DNA of 64,000 bases from SHVO01 sp964576515 (GCA_964576515.1 CAZNUW010000011.1:74991-138990); one strand, 5' to 3'; counted from the stretch's first letter, positions 53,801 through 62,635 are shown. Notes: generated from the letters alone by a model not told the origin. Translations and numbers: made by a program.

Positions 53801-54016
53801 CACCGCAGGCAAACGCACCCCAATAAGCTGATCCGCCGGCGCGATGATCTGCACGCCGGCTTGGCGCGCGAACTCGGGGATGGCGCGCACAGCATCTTGC
53901 GCGCCGACGTCGAAATTGCGCTGTTGCGCGAATGCGGGCGCGCTCAGTCCGGCGGTCATCGCAAGGATGGCCGCCACCGAACGCCGCAGCTTCGCTCTCA
54001 ACTCTGCGCGATGCAT
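50873..54016 (-). CDS. TonB-dependent receptor 2 with N-terminal STN signalling domain
   Basis: 1047 residues. Signal peptide cut near AFA/Q, then an STN domain at about residues 32-105 (FDVGAQDAVRAIPEFARQAGVQII ... LRQLLAGTNLEIA), a low-complexity linker and a plug starting LDEIIVTGTRIVRDGFQ. The barrel has RSRDIRAPNLNDLFQAGTANT and ends FRAGVRFTM. The STN domain contacts FecR-type anti-sigma regulators, so this receptor can signal as well as import. It is very similar to receptor 3 from the plug onward. Start at 54016 places the signal peptide correctly; upstream in-frame codons look unrelated. Confidence 0.93.
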   Translation of the reverse strand: MHRAELRAKLRRSVAAILAMTAGLSAPAFAQQRNFDVGAQDAVRAIPEFARQAGVQIIAPADQLIGVRLPAVRGDYDVRDALRQLLAGTNLEIASDTGRLITLRNRTQEAALPAESRARGVADAQGSVSAAASLSSAGLDEIIVTGTRIVRDGFQSPTPVTVLAEEALDAAAPENIADLVNDLPSVVGSATPQTSNLSFSNGQAGLNTLNLRGIGANRTLVLLDGQRSVPSTITGLVDVNDFPQQLISRVDVVTGGASAAYGSDALSGVVNFVLNKTFTGIKGEVAGGVTTYGDDPSAKVTLSGGSDFANARGHVLVSGEWSRRWGIFGVPRDWNDDGWLIMNNPRYTPTNGEPQRLLVSGGGLSTATHGGIIVNTPLRGITFGPGGAPSQFNFGSLVSDPYMQGGDWRSTLVNMFNTLDQRVTRQGVFLRTSYDLSDDVQAFVQAQWGFAHSIGWALKQFNVGNIIVRADNAFIPALVRAQAQALGVTQFTLGTNNVDMPTITFDNRRTVNRYVAGVSGAFDAAGTAWAWEGYYQKGVSRTSENGRNVTAKAEFGLAVDAAYAPDGSIVCRSTLTNPGNGCVPYNLFGLGVNTQAAFDYVFRNPGHPQRNQRFSQDVLALTVNGEPFDVPAGPVSVALGAEHRVEKVAGRADPTSLINGWFAGNYLPTFGRYSVTEGFIETVVPLIDSLEFSASVRATRYSTSGLVATWKLGASYQPVPWLRFRATRSRDIRAPNLNDLFQAGTANTNNVTDPFNGNQVTTYQGLQVGNPLLEPERADTTGAGVVMTPVKGLSVSADFYNIDISGGIQNVGPQTIVDRCFQGVDVFCQAITRGVSSTGANVITQIRLQPFNFSEQAAQGVDFEGIYGLALRDIFSGANGRVLLRVLATRYLKNFTDDGVNPPYDTVGANNVGPPTWVYRGSVIYANAPLTLSLTGRGLSKGITSANNYPYVMCASACPASTLAAPTINDNRIKGAFYLDAGIAYEVRAAGDGREIEIFFNASNLMDKDPPVVAQGPGGFPYASSPTNPGLYDVLGRTFRAGVRFTM

Positions 54017-54120
54017 GCACGATCCCCCATCGGTGCATCCGCGGCCGACCGATCGGGTCCGGCTCCGCCCCTTTATGCTAGATGATTTCGCGACGGGAGG
54101 CTCTTGCGAAGAAGCGCCCT

Positions 54121-55476
54121 TTACGGGATCGCGATGGCCCAATAGAGCCCCGGCGCGCCGTCGTAGGGCGTGCCGACATCCAGCGGCGCGGCCCGCTTAT
54201 CTTCGCTGAACATGATGTCGTAGGTGTCATGCCCGTTGATGTCGCCCGGCTTTTTATCTCCGGCGAACGTCCACATGGCGTAACCTTGATAGACCCACTG
54301 CTTGGACCCGTCCTCGCGTGCCGATACGCTCCAGAAGCCTTGCGGCTCCGCATCCGCAGGCGCCAGAAACGGCTTCCAGGTCTTGAGACAATCCGCGCCG
54401 CAACGCGGATCGGTTCCGATATCGCGTCCGACCGCCGGGCGCGGCGGCGCGCCCCGGCGCAAATTATGACCGCCGCCGGATTGCAGGATATGGCCGTCGC
54501 GGCGATAGAGCGTCAACCCTTCCGCGTTCGTCAGGACTTTCCCCTGGCCCGGTGTGTTCTGGATTCCCACCCCCGCCGGCAGGAAGAAGCGTGTCACCGC
54601 CGCGACGTCCCAGGACTTGGCCACACCCACCCCGTTGGCGTCGCCGGGCACCAGATCGCCCGCATAGGTGTAAAGGCCCCGACCTTTGTAGGCCCACTGG
54701 CGAATGCCGTCCGTGCGCTCGATGAAGCCGAAATCTCCCGACGTTTTCGCGAAGACCGGCGCCGCGACCGGCTTCCAGTTCGCGCTCTCTTCCTTGGCGG
54801 GGTTCCCGCTCGTCGTATAGAGGGTGAAATTGTCGCTATCGACCAACGCCAGCACGGCCGCGTCGGGAATCTCGCGCACGCCAAGACCGTCCGGCGCCTT
54901 CACGCCGAGCGCCGGGAACGCCAGCGCCGGCGTCCATTCGGCGGGCAGCGGCACGTCGGGCGCCGCGCCCCGCACGCCGGCGCCGCGAATACCGCCGCCG
55001 ACGAACACGCCCGCGCCGTTCATGCGGCGCGAGCCGAAACGCATCGGGCTGTTGCCGCCGACCGACCCCGGGTCGACGTCGTTGACGAAACGGTACAGGG
55101 CCTTGCCCTGATAAGCCCACTGTTTCGCGCCGTCGTCGCGCGTGATGATCGACCAGGCGCCGAACGGCTTGGCGTTGGCGGACACCGGCGCCGGAAGCCA
55201 CGTCTGCGCGCAGTCGCCCGCGCACGTGGCTTTTCCGATGGGATCGTTCGCGTAGGTGTACAGGGTCAACCCCTTCGCGTCGGTGAAGGCGATACGCTCG
55301 CGCGCGATGAACGACGCGGCGCTTTTACCCAGATCGTACCCTTGCCCCTTGTCCAACGGCTGAAGGGTGATCCCGACCGGCGTCGCGATCTCGGCGTCTT
55401 TCCATTTTTCGGCCGCCGCGAGCGGCGCGGACAGCACCGTCATCGCCACACAGCTCATCAGGATCTTGCGTTGCAT
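54121..55476 (-). CDS. cassette C, protein Y: secreted COG4315-type repeat protein
   Basis: 451 residues with a signal peptide (cut near AAA/E). Four COG4315-type units: TLYTYANDPIGKATCAGDC matches the family consensus closely, followed by ALYRFVNDVDPGS, LYTTS, GLYTYAGD, LYRRDGH and RCGADCLKTWKPF with WVYQGYAMWTFAGD. It aligns along its whole length with the Y protein of cassette B. GGCGGAGA precedes the ATG. Last gene of cassette C, 104 bp before receptor 2. Confidence 0.87.
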   Translation of the reverse strand: MQRKILMSCVAMTVLSAPLAAAEKWKDAEIATPVGITLQPLDKGQGYDLGKSAASFIARERIAFTDAKGLTLYTYANDPIGKATCAGDCAQTWLPAPVSANAKPFGAWSIITRDDGAKQWAYQGKALYRFVNDVDPGSVGGNSPMRFGSRRMNGAGVFVGGGIRGAGVRGAAPDVPLPAEWTPALAFPALGVKAPDGLGVREIPDAAVLALVDSDNFTLYTTSGNPAKEESANWKPVAAPVFAKTSGDFGFIERTDGIRQWAYKGRGLYTYAGDLVPGDANGVGVAKSWDVAAVTRFFLPAGVGIQNTPGQGKVLTNAEGLTLYRRDGHILQSGGGHNLRRGAPPRPAVGRDIGTDPRCGADCLKTWKPFLAPADAEPQGFWSVSAREDGSKQWVYQGYAMWTFAGDKKPGDINGHDTYDIMFSEDKRAAPLDVGTPYDGAPGLYWAIAIP

Positions 55477-55490
55477 GCGCGTATCTCCGC

Positions 55491-56822
55491 CTAAGCCAGG
55501 ATTTCGGTGAAGGTCTTCGACGTCTCGTTCGACAAGCCGCCCCAGCTTTTTAAGGACACGCCCATCGCCTGCTGCATGGTCAGGCCGATACGGGTCGCCG
55601 GATCGCCGGGCGCCGAGACGTGGATGCCGGTCTTGAGGCGTCCGGCCCCGCTGCCCACGGTGAAGATCGGCAATGAGTCGATGGTGTGCGTGCGCGCATA
55701 ACCATGGTCGGTCTGCCACAGGACCACGGTGCGGTCGAGCACGGTGCCGGCCCCTTCCTTGATCGAGTCAAGCTGCGTCAGGAATTCGACGAAACCCTTG
55801 TTCATGAAATCGATGAACCACGTCACCTCTTTCTGATAGCCCAAGGCGTCGTCGATGGGCTCCTCGTGGGTCAACGGATGCCAGCTTTGCGTTGTGCCCG
55901 GCTTGCGCAGGCCCAGCGAGCCCACCATCACGTTGAACACGCGGGTCTGGCCGCACGCCAGCGCATGGGCCATCAATCCGCCGAACATCTTGATGTTCTG
56001 TTCCACGAAGGCCACTTCGCGGCCGGTTTTCACATCGACGGGTTTGTCGGAGGTCGAACACGCGGGTAACGGCTCGGGTTTGCGCAACTCGATATCCAAC
56101 TGCTGCTCGATCTGGCGCAACGCCGTGAAATATTCGTCCAGGCGCGCGCGATCGTTGGCGCCCAGTTCGCGCATCAGGCTCATGCGCTCGTCCCGCACAT
56201 CCGCGAGAACGCTGCGCCGCGCCATCGCCCCGGCGTCGGGTGTGAACTCGGCGGCGTTGGGGTCCTTGAACTCGGGCCCGAAGATGCGCGTGTAAAGCGC
56301 CTCCGGCGACGGGTCCGACGGATTTGTGGCGCTTCCGGCGCGCTTGGAAAGGCTCATCCGCCCGCCGTCCAGCGCCACCTCGATGGAGCGGAAACGGGTC
56401 GTCTTGCCGATCACATCGGCGATCTCGCTGTCGAGGCTCGCCACCGTGTTCACGCCGGTCGGGATGCGTCCCATCGAGGCGATCTGTAGGCCCGTGGTGT
56501 GCGTTTCCAGCGGGCGCCCGTCCAGGAAGTACTTCGTGCCGCTGATCACGTTCATCCGGTCGCGGAACTTGTCGAATTGCTTCAGCTCGACGTTGTGTTC
56601 GTATCCCGCGCCGACCTTCTCGGGAATCCAGCGTCCGGGGTTGAGGCCCAGGCCTTGCCACCAGGTGCCGAAGCACACCGGCAAGGGCGCGCCGGTCGCG
56701 GCCATGGCGTCGCCGTTGGTGGTGAGGAAACAATCGAGCAGCGGCAGGCCCACGACGGTCGCAAGGCCCAGGCTCGTCGAGCGCAGCATCCGGCGGCGGT
56801 TCATCAATTTGCTCATGCTCAT
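55491..56822 (-). CDS. cassette C, DUF1552 protein, Tat-exported
   Basis: 443 residues. Tat signal MNRRRMLRSTSLG, then CFGTWWQGLGLNPGRWIPEK, SGTKYFLDGRPLETHTTG, QTDHGYARTHTIDSL and GAGRLKTGIHVS, ending SNETSKTFTEILA. It is clearly closest to the copy of cassette B. The ATG at 56822 has AAGGGAAG directly upstream, while the in-frame ATG at 56816 has better spacing to it; either could be used. It lies 6 nt after the DUF1592 gene. Confidence 0.9.
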   Translation of the reverse strand: MSMSKLMNRRRMLRSTSLGLATVVGLPLLDCFLTTNGDAMAATGAPLPVCFGTWWQGLGLNPGRWIPEKVGAGYEHNVELKQFDKFRDRMNVISGTKYFLDGRPLETHTTGLQIASMGRIPTGVNTVASLDSEIADVIGKTTRFRSIEVALDGGRMSLSKRAGSATNPSDPSPEALYTRIFGPEFKDPNAAEFTPDAGAMARRSVLADVRDERMSLMRELGANDRARLDEYFTALRQIEQQLDIELRKPEPLPACSTSDKPVDVKTGREVAFVEQNIKMFGGLMAHALACGQTRVFNVMVGSLGLRKPGTTQSWHPLTHEEPIDDALGYQKEVTWFIDFMNKGFVEFLTQLDSIKEGAGTVLDRTVVLWQTDHGYARTHTIDSLPIFTVGSGAGRLKTGIHVSAPGDPATRIGLTMQQAMGVSLKSWGGLSNETSKTFTEILA

Positions 56823-56828
56823 CTTCCC

Positions 56829-58505
56829 TTAGTTCAACGCCGCGGTCTGCGTGGCCGGCGGCGTCACCCGCGTGAACACGTCATGCAATACGATGGCGCG
56901 CATCAGGTCCGGCACCACATAGCCGTTGGCGGCGAAGGTCTTCTCCAGTTCCCTCACCCACGGGTCGCGTTTCACCTGACGGCCGATGGCATAGGAGGTC
57001 AGGCGATTGACCAGGCAGTTGGTGGTGGCCGGATTGTCGTGCAGCACGGCGCCCAGTTGCGCGGCGGTCGTGAAATCCTTTCCGTCCAGCGAGCCGGAGG
57101 CGTCGATCTCCGCGCCGTTCTCCTTGGTGCGGAACGCGCCGCCGCCGTCGAACGTCTCCAGGGCGAAACCCATCGGATCGGTGATCTTATGGCATCCCGC
57201 GCACACCGCTTCGGTCGTGTGCGCGCCCATACGCTGGCGCACGGTCCTGTATTTCGGATTGCTGATGTCCTGCACCAGGTTGAAGTCCACGTTTCCGGGG
57301 GGCGCCGGCACCTTCTGGCACATCAGAATTTCGCGGATCGCCTTGCCCCGGATCGTCGGCGAACTGCGGCCGGGATGGGAATGCAGCGCGGTGAACGCGA
57401 TTTGCGTGTGGACGCCGCCGTAGGCATCGCCGTCCTTGAACTCATAGCTCTGCCAGATATCCGGCGCGCCGTTGGGGCCGTGCTCGGCCACCGGCACGCG
57501 GTAGATCGCCGCCAATTCCTGGGTCAGGAACGTTTTCTTGGTGGTGAAGATGTCCCGGTAGTCGCCGCGGTTGGTCACCAGCAGATCGACGACCGTGCGC
57601 AACGTCTCTTCCTGCGCGTCCGCCAGCACCTTCGCGCTGAACTTCGGATAGATCTCCGCGTCCTTGCTCAAGCCCGCGAAGGTGTCGAAGTTGAAGTTGT
57701 CGTAGAAGAAGGCCCGCACGCCGCGCTCAAGTCGGGCGCTTGCCAGCATCCGGTCCACTTGTTTCATGTAGCCCTTGGCCGTGTGGATATCCCCCGAGCG
57801 CGCGGCCTCGAACAATTGCCGGTCGGGCGCCGAGTTCCACAGGAAGAAGCTGAGCTGCGACGCCTTGGCGTAAGCGGTCAGGCGGTACTGGCCTTTGCGC
57901 GCGGGATCGGGCTCCACCGCTTCCTGGCGGAACAGGAACCGGGGCGACGACAGCATCGCCGAGAAACTCAGCGCAAGGCCGTCGTAGAAGTTCTCAAGAC
58001 TGACCGCCGCTTTATTCGCGGTCGCGACGTAAGAGGACACCTCCGCCTCCGTCAACGGACGGCGGTACAGCCACAATCCGGACTCCGTCAGAAACTGGCG
58101 CGCGCAGGCGTCGTCGGGCGCTTTCGCATCCACCGGCTTGCACGGCATCATCAGTTCGCGGCGACGTTCGTCCAGCACTTGGCCCGCAATCCGGCGCGCC
58201 ATCATGTCGTACTGTTCCATCCCCGCCGCGGTCACGCTGATGTTGGACGCGCCGACCGCCATCAGGCCGCCGACCCGCAGTTCGGGCTCGAACCGCCCAC
58301 CCAGTTCGATGGTGGGTCCGAACAGGTCTTCGATCACGTTCTGATACTGCTCCGCCGTCAACCGGCGGATGGTCGCCTCGCCCGCCACGACAGGAGGTGT
58401 GTTGACCGATGGCGCGGCGCGCTCCTGCTCGGCGGGCGCGCAGGCCGAAAGCGCCAAAACCGCCGCGGCCGTCAGAAGAGAATGACGTGTAAGCTTGGAC
58501 ATCAT
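56829..58505 (-). CDS. cassette C, DUF1592-type multidomain cytochrome lipoprotein
   Basis: 558 residues. Lipobox LSAC at about residue 21, then DUF1587 (RRLTAEQYQNVIEDLFG), DUF1595 (FLTESGLWLYRRPLTEAE), DUF1592 (SQLSFFLWNSAPDRQLF), DUF1588 with CAGCHKITDPMGF (first Cys 435) and DUF1585 (NCLVNRLTSYAIGR). One c-type heme is predicted. Its ATG follows the stop codon of gene X with no gap, indicating a tightly coupled operon. Confidence 0.9.
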   Translation of the reverse strand: MMSKLTRHSLLTAAAVLALSACAPAEQERAAPSVNTPPVVAGEATIRRLTAEQYQNVIEDLFGPTIELGGRFEPELRVGGLMAVGASNISVTAAGMEQYDMMARRIAGQVLDERRRELMMPCKPVDAKAPDDACARQFLTESGLWLYRRPLTEAEVSSYVATANKAAVSLENFYDGLALSFSAMLSSPRFLFRQEAVEPDPARKGQYRLTAYAKASQLSFFLWNSAPDRQLFEAARSGDIHTAKGYMKQVDRMLASARLERGVRAFFYDNFNFDTFAGLSKDAEIYPKFSAKVLADAQEETLRTVVDLLVTNRGDYRDIFTTKKTFLTQELAAIYRVPVAEHGPNGAPDIWQSYEFKDGDAYGGVHTQIAFTALHSHPGRSSPTIRGKAIREILMCQKVPAPPGNVDFNLVQDISNPKYRTVRQRMGAHTTEAVCAGCHKITDPMGFALETFDGGGAFRTKENGAEIDASGSLDGKDFTTAAQLGAVLHDNPATTNCLVNRLTSYAIGRQVKRDPWVRELEKTFAANGYVVPDLMRAIVLHDVFTRVTPPATQTAALN

Positions 58506-59609
58506 CTATTTGCTCGCCGTCTGCAACGCGGGCGTCGTGAACGCGGGCACCGCTTCAAAATAGTATGTGGCGGAGATCGCGCGGTTCTGTCCCGTCGCCG
58601 GGTCGGGATCGAAGTCCGCATGTTTCTTCAGAAGGTAGTACATCCCCACGATGTCGCCGGTGACGCAGATCTCCACGCCCGGCGCACCGTTGGCCATGCC
58701 CCAATAGATGTCCCGCCACGGCTGATAGCCGCCGATCATGCCGGTGGCCGATCCGTCGTCCTTGAAAGTCAGGCGCAGTTTCGCCTGATCGAGTTTCACC
58801 TCGGGCGAGATCAACGGGTTCTGCAACATGCGAAAATCCACCGGCTCCGTCACGGTGACCGTGCCGCCGGCCATCTTGCCCTTGAACACATTATGCGAAC
58901 GCGGGTCCGGGTCGGGCCGATAGGTGGCGTCCGATTTCGGCGAACCGTCCGGGTTCGACTTCACATGTTCCAGCGCCCGGTCGAAGGTCACGGTCACGTC
59001 CCCGTCCTTGTCCAGGTCTTCGCCCGTGACGGTGACGAGCCACGCGGGCTGTGAATCGCGCGTCTGTCCCCAGGCCCACGCCCAATAGGTCGGGCGGCCC
59101 GTCAACGATCCGCGGAAGCTGCGCATGCAGCCCAGCGCGCGGTACATCTCGTGATCGACGCCGCGCTCCAGCGTATCGGGGTCCTGAAACGCGCTCACCT
59201 GCGCAGCGCCCTTGCCGTCCAGATCGAAGCCGAAGGCGAACTTGCCCTCGAGCGTCTTCAACTTCGGATCCACCGCGGTTTCCGGATAGACGTAAGGATT
59301 GGTCGGCTTGCCGTCCACGCGCCCGCGCATCCACACGATCTCAAGCACCGGGTCCATGCCCGGTCCGCCCTCGGCGGACTTCTTCGCCAGAGCCTCGATC
59401 TTCTCGCCCGAATAGCCAAGGTCCGCGAGGTGTTTGAGGTATTGATCCCCGATCACGGGGTTCGGACCGCCCACGCAGTCGTTGTCCGTGTTCATCGTCG
59501 CCTGGCCCAGCCAGCCGATCACCACGCTGCGGGATTCAAGGGCCATCGCCGCGTTCGGCACGGCGGCGAACAGGAGCGCGGCCGCGAGCGGCGCTTTCAT
59601 CGGGTGCAT
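58506..59609 (-). CDS. cassette C, protein X: secreted protein of unrecognised family
   Basis: 367 residues with a signal peptide cut near AMA/L, then ESRSVVIGW. It shares with copy B the DCVGGPNP, DGKPTNPYVYP, GFDLDGKG, MYRALGC, FRGSLTGRPTYWAWAWGQ, TGEDLDKDGDVTVTFDRALEH and IVGMYYLLKKHADFDPDPATGQN motifs. Such strong pairwise conservation outside the signal peptide shows it is a true family. Function unknown. ATG 59609 gives a standard signal peptide and is about 10 nt from GAGGA; a GTG at 59618 is an alternative. First gene of cassette C. Confidence 0.78.
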   Translation of the reverse strand: MHPMKAPLAAALLFAAVPNAAMALESRSVVIGWLGQATMNTDNDCVGGPNPVIGDQYLKHLADLGYSGEKIEALAKKSAEGGPGMDPVLEIVWMRGRVDGKPTNPYVYPETAVDPKLKTLEGKFAFGFDLDGKGAAQVSAFQDPDTLERGVDHEMYRALGCMRSFRGSLTGRPTYWAWAWGQTRDSQPAWLVTVTGEDLDKDGDVTVTFDRALEHVKSNPDGSPKSDATYRPDPDPRSHNVFKGKMAGGTVTVTEPVDFRMLQNPLISPEVKLDQAKLRLTFKDDGSATGMIGGYQPWRDIYWGMANGAPGVEICVTGDIVGMYYLLKKHADFDPDPATGQNRAISATYYFEAVPAFTTPALQTASK

Positions 59610-59687
59610 CCGGAGCACATCCTCGAAAAGTCAAAAATGACGTCGGTTAGTTTACCTCACCGCGCGCGGGCGGTGACCTAAATTCAA

Positions 59688-59720
59688 ATAGAGAAAGGGC
59701 GCCGGATCGCTCCGGCGCCC
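59688..59720 (-). terminator. terminator of the third TonB receptor gene
   Basis: Perfect 10-bp stem (59711-59720 with 59697-59706) and TCGC loop, followed on the minus strand by TTTCTCTATTT. It lies 11 nt after the receptor stop codon, so cassette C probably has its own promoter or depends on read-through. Confidence 0.85.
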
Positions 59721-59731
59721 CTAACCCCTTG

Positions 59732-62635
59732 TTACATCTGGAAGCGCACGCCGGCGCGGAACATGCGGCCCAGGGTGTCGTGCAGGGCCGGCAGCGCCGG
59801 GATCGCGGCGTAGGGGAATCCGCCCGGACCGGACGCCGCGACCGGCGGATCCTTGTTCAGGAGGTTGTTCACGTTCAGGAACAACTCCGCGTTCGTGCCG
59901 TCGTCGGTTTCCAGGAATTCGTACTTCACGCCCATGTCGAGATAGAACACGCTCGCGATCTTGTTGTTGTTGATCGTCGGCGCGGCCACCGTCGAGGTCG
60001 GACAGCCGCTGGTGCAGGCGATATAACCGTAGTTGCCCGCGCCGTAGATGCCGCCCGACATGCCGCGGCCCGTCAGGTTCAATGTGAACGGATCGGCCGC
60101 ATAGGTGATGCTGGCGGTATAAACCCACTTCGGCGGACCGTTGTTGGCGCTGTTGAGCACGCCCACCGTGTCATAAGGCGGGTTGATGCCATCGTTGGTG
60201 TAGTTCTTGATGTAACGGGTGGCGAGGAACCGCAGATTCAAGTTGCCCGCCCAGTCGTCAGAGAAGGTATCCAGCGGCATGCTGTAGGAGGCTTCGAGGT
60301 CAAGGCCGCGCGCCGTGGCTTCGGCGAAGTTGAACGGCTGCAGGCGAATCTGCGTGATCACGTTCGCGCCCGACGCGTTCACTCCGCGGGTGATGGCCGC
60401 GCAGAACTGCGTTACCCCCTGGAAGCAGCGGTCGACGATGGTTTGCGGGCCCACAAACGCGATGCCCCCGGTGATGTCGATGTTGTAGTAGTCCGCCGAC
60501 GCCGTGAAGCCCGGGATGAACGACGGCGACACCACGACCCCAAGGCCCAGCGTATCGGCTTCTTCGGGTTCGAGGGCGGGGTTACCCACCTGCAAACCTT
60601 GATACAGCGTCAGCGCGTTATTGTTGAACGGATCGGTCACGTTGTTCGTGTTCGCGGTGCCGGCCTGATACAGGTCGTTCAGGTTCGGCGCGCGGATGTC
60701 GCGCGAACGCGTCACCCGGAAGCGGATATCGCTCATCGGCTGGTAGGTCGCGCCCAGCTTCCAGGTCACGACCATGCCCGAGGTGGAGTAGTTGGTCGCG
60801 CGCACCGCCGCGTTGAAGTCCAGCGAGTCCGCCCAGGCCGTATCCTTGGCCAGCGGCACGACGGTTTCGGCGAAACCTTCCGTCACCTTATAGCTGCCGA
60901 ACGTCGGCAGATAGTTGCCCACGAACCAACCGTTGATCAACGAGACCGGATCGGCGCGGCCCGTCACGCCTTCCTTGCGGTGCTCGACGCCCAGCGCCAG
61001 CGACACCGGCCCGGCCCAGATCGAGAACGGCTCGCCGTTCACGGTCGCGGCCACGACGTCCTGCACGAAGCGCTGGTTGCGCTGCGGATGTTCGGGGCTG
61101 GCGAAGATGTAGTTGATCGCGGCCTGGCTGTTCACGCCCAGGCCCATCACGTTGTACGGCACACAGCCCGGCATGTCGTTGGCGGGGTTCGCGTCGGTGT
61201 TCACACGACACGCAATGGTGCCGTTCGCGGTGCGCACCGCGTCGATGGCGGCGCCGAACTCCGCTTTGGCCGACACGTTAAGGCCGTTCTCCGAGGTGCG
61301 CGAAATGCCCTTCTGATAGTAGGCATCCCACGTCCATTCGTCGCCCATCGCGTCGAACGCGCCGTTGAAACCCACCACGTACCGATTGACTGTGCGCTCG
61401 TTGTCGAAGGTGATCGTCGGCATGTCGACGTTGTTCGAGCCCAGCGTGAACTGCGTGATGCCCAGCGTTGTCGCGCGGGCGCGTACGGATTCCGGCAGGA
61501 ACGCGTTGTCGGTGCGGATGATCAGGTTGGCGATATTGAACTGCTTCAGCGCGAGACCGATGGAGCGCGCGAATCCCCACTGCGCCTGCGCGAAGGCGGT
61601 CACGTTTTCCGTCACGTCATAGCTCGCGCGCAGGAAAATGCCCTCGCGCGTCACGCGCTGGTCCAGCGTGTTGTAGAAATTCACTTGCGAGGCGCGCCAA
61701 TCGCCGCCTTGCGTGAACGGATCGGAGACGATCGGGCCGTAGTTGAACTGCGCAGGCGTACCGCCCGGACCGAAGTAGGTGCCGCGCAGCGCCGTGTTGG
61801 TGATGATCCCGCCGGGCATCGCCGTGCCGAGGCCGACGTTGTTCAGCAGCAAGCGCTGCGGCTCGCCGTTGCTCGCCGTGTAGCGCGGGTTGTTGATGAT
61901 GGCCCAGCCTTGATTGTTCCATTCGCGCGGCACGCCGAAGATGCCCCAGCGGCGGCTCCATTCGCCGGACGCGAGCAGATGGCCACGGCCGTTCGCGAAG
62001 TCCGTGCCGCCCGACAGCGCGACCTTGGCGCTCGGGTCGTCGCCGTAGGTCGTCAGACCGCCCGCGACTTCGCCCTTGATGCCGGTGAAATCCTTGTTGA
62101 GCACGAAGTTGACCACGCCCGACAGCGCGTCCGAACCGTAAGCGGCCGACGCGCCGCCGGTCACGATGTCCACCCGGCTGATGAGCTGCTGCGGGAAGTC
62201 GTTGACGTCCACGAGGCCCGTGATGGTCGAGGGCACCGACCGCTGCCCGTCCAGAAGCACGAGCGTCCTGTTCGAGCCCAACCCGCGCAGGTTCAAGGTG
62301 TTCAGGCCCGCCTGCCCGTTGGAGAACGACAGGTTCGACGTCTGCGGCGTCGCGCTGCCGACAACCGACGGCAGGTCGTTGACCAGGTCGGCGATGTTTT
62401 CCGGCGCGGCGGCCTGCAGGGCTTCCTCGCCCAGCACGGTCAACGGCGTCGGCGCTTCGTAACCGTCGCGCACCACGCGCGTTCCGGTCACCACGATTTC
62501 GTCCACCGCGGCCTCGGTCTGGGCCTGCTGCGGTGTGCTCTGCGCGGCGGCGGGCGCGGCGAAGCCCCCGGCCAGCACGATGACGGCCGCCGCGGCCGAG
62601 CCGCAAAGGTGCGATTTGAACGATGCGCGATACAT
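59732..62635 (-). CDS. TonB-dependent receptor 3
   Basis: 967 residues. Signal peptide cut near AAA/Q, then a plug starting VDEIVVTGTRVVRDGYEAPTPL without an STN domain. The plug and early barrel are nearly the same as in receptor 2, including the NIADLVNDLPSVVG and NFVLNKDFTGIKGE segments, and the protein ends FRAGVRFQM. GGGGGA lies before ATG 62635. It lies downstream of fecR and upstream of cassette C on the same strand. Confidence 0.93.
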   Translation of the reverse strand: MYRASFKSHLCGSAAAAVIVLAGGFAAPAAAQSTPQQAQTEAAVDEIVVTGTRVVRDGYEAPTPLTVLGEEALQAAAPENIADLVNDLPSVVGSATPQTSNLSFSNGQAGLNTLNLRGLGSNRTLVLLDGQRSVPSTITGLVDVNDFPQQLISRVDIVTGGASAAYGSDALSGVVNFVLNKDFTGIKGEVAGGLTTYGDDPSAKVALSGGTDFANGRGHLLASGEWSRRWGIFGVPREWNNQGWAIINNPRYTASNGEPQRLLLNNVGLGTAMPGGIITNTALRGTYFGPGGTPAQFNYGPIVSDPFTQGGDWRASQVNFYNTLDQRVTREGIFLRASYDVTENVTAFAQAQWGFARSIGLALKQFNIANLIIRTDNAFLPESVRARATTLGITQFTLGSNNVDMPTITFDNERTVNRYVVGFNGAFDAMGDEWTWDAYYQKGISRTSENGLNVSAKAEFGAAIDAVRTANGTIACRVNTDANPANDMPGCVPYNVMGLGVNSQAAINYIFASPEHPQRNQRFVQDVVAATVNGEPFSIWAGPVSLALGVEHRKEGVTGRADPVSLINGWFVGNYLPTFGSYKVTEGFAETVVPLAKDTAWADSLDFNAAVRATNYSTSGMVVTWKLGATYQPMSDIRFRVTRSRDIRAPNLNDLYQAGTANTNNVTDPFNNNALTLYQGLQVGNPALEPEEADTLGLGVVVSPSFIPGFTASADYYNIDITGGIAFVGPQTIVDRCFQGVTQFCAAITRGVNASGANVITQIRLQPFNFAEATARGLDLEASYSMPLDTFSDDWAGNLNLRFLATRYIKNYTNDGINPPYDTVGVLNSANNGPPKWVYTASITYAADPFTLNLTGRGMSGGIYGAGNYGYIACTSGCPTSTVAAPTINNNKIASVFYLDMGVKYEFLETDDGTNAELFLNVNNLLNKDPPVAASGPGGFPYAAIPALPALHDTLGRMFRAGVRFQM

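Noticed and set aside
56499..59054. An 851-codon plus-strand frame across the DUF1552, DUF1592 and X genes of cassette C
   Set aside because: It crosses three real genes in antisense, lacks any domain and has the same GC-skewed composition as other shadows.
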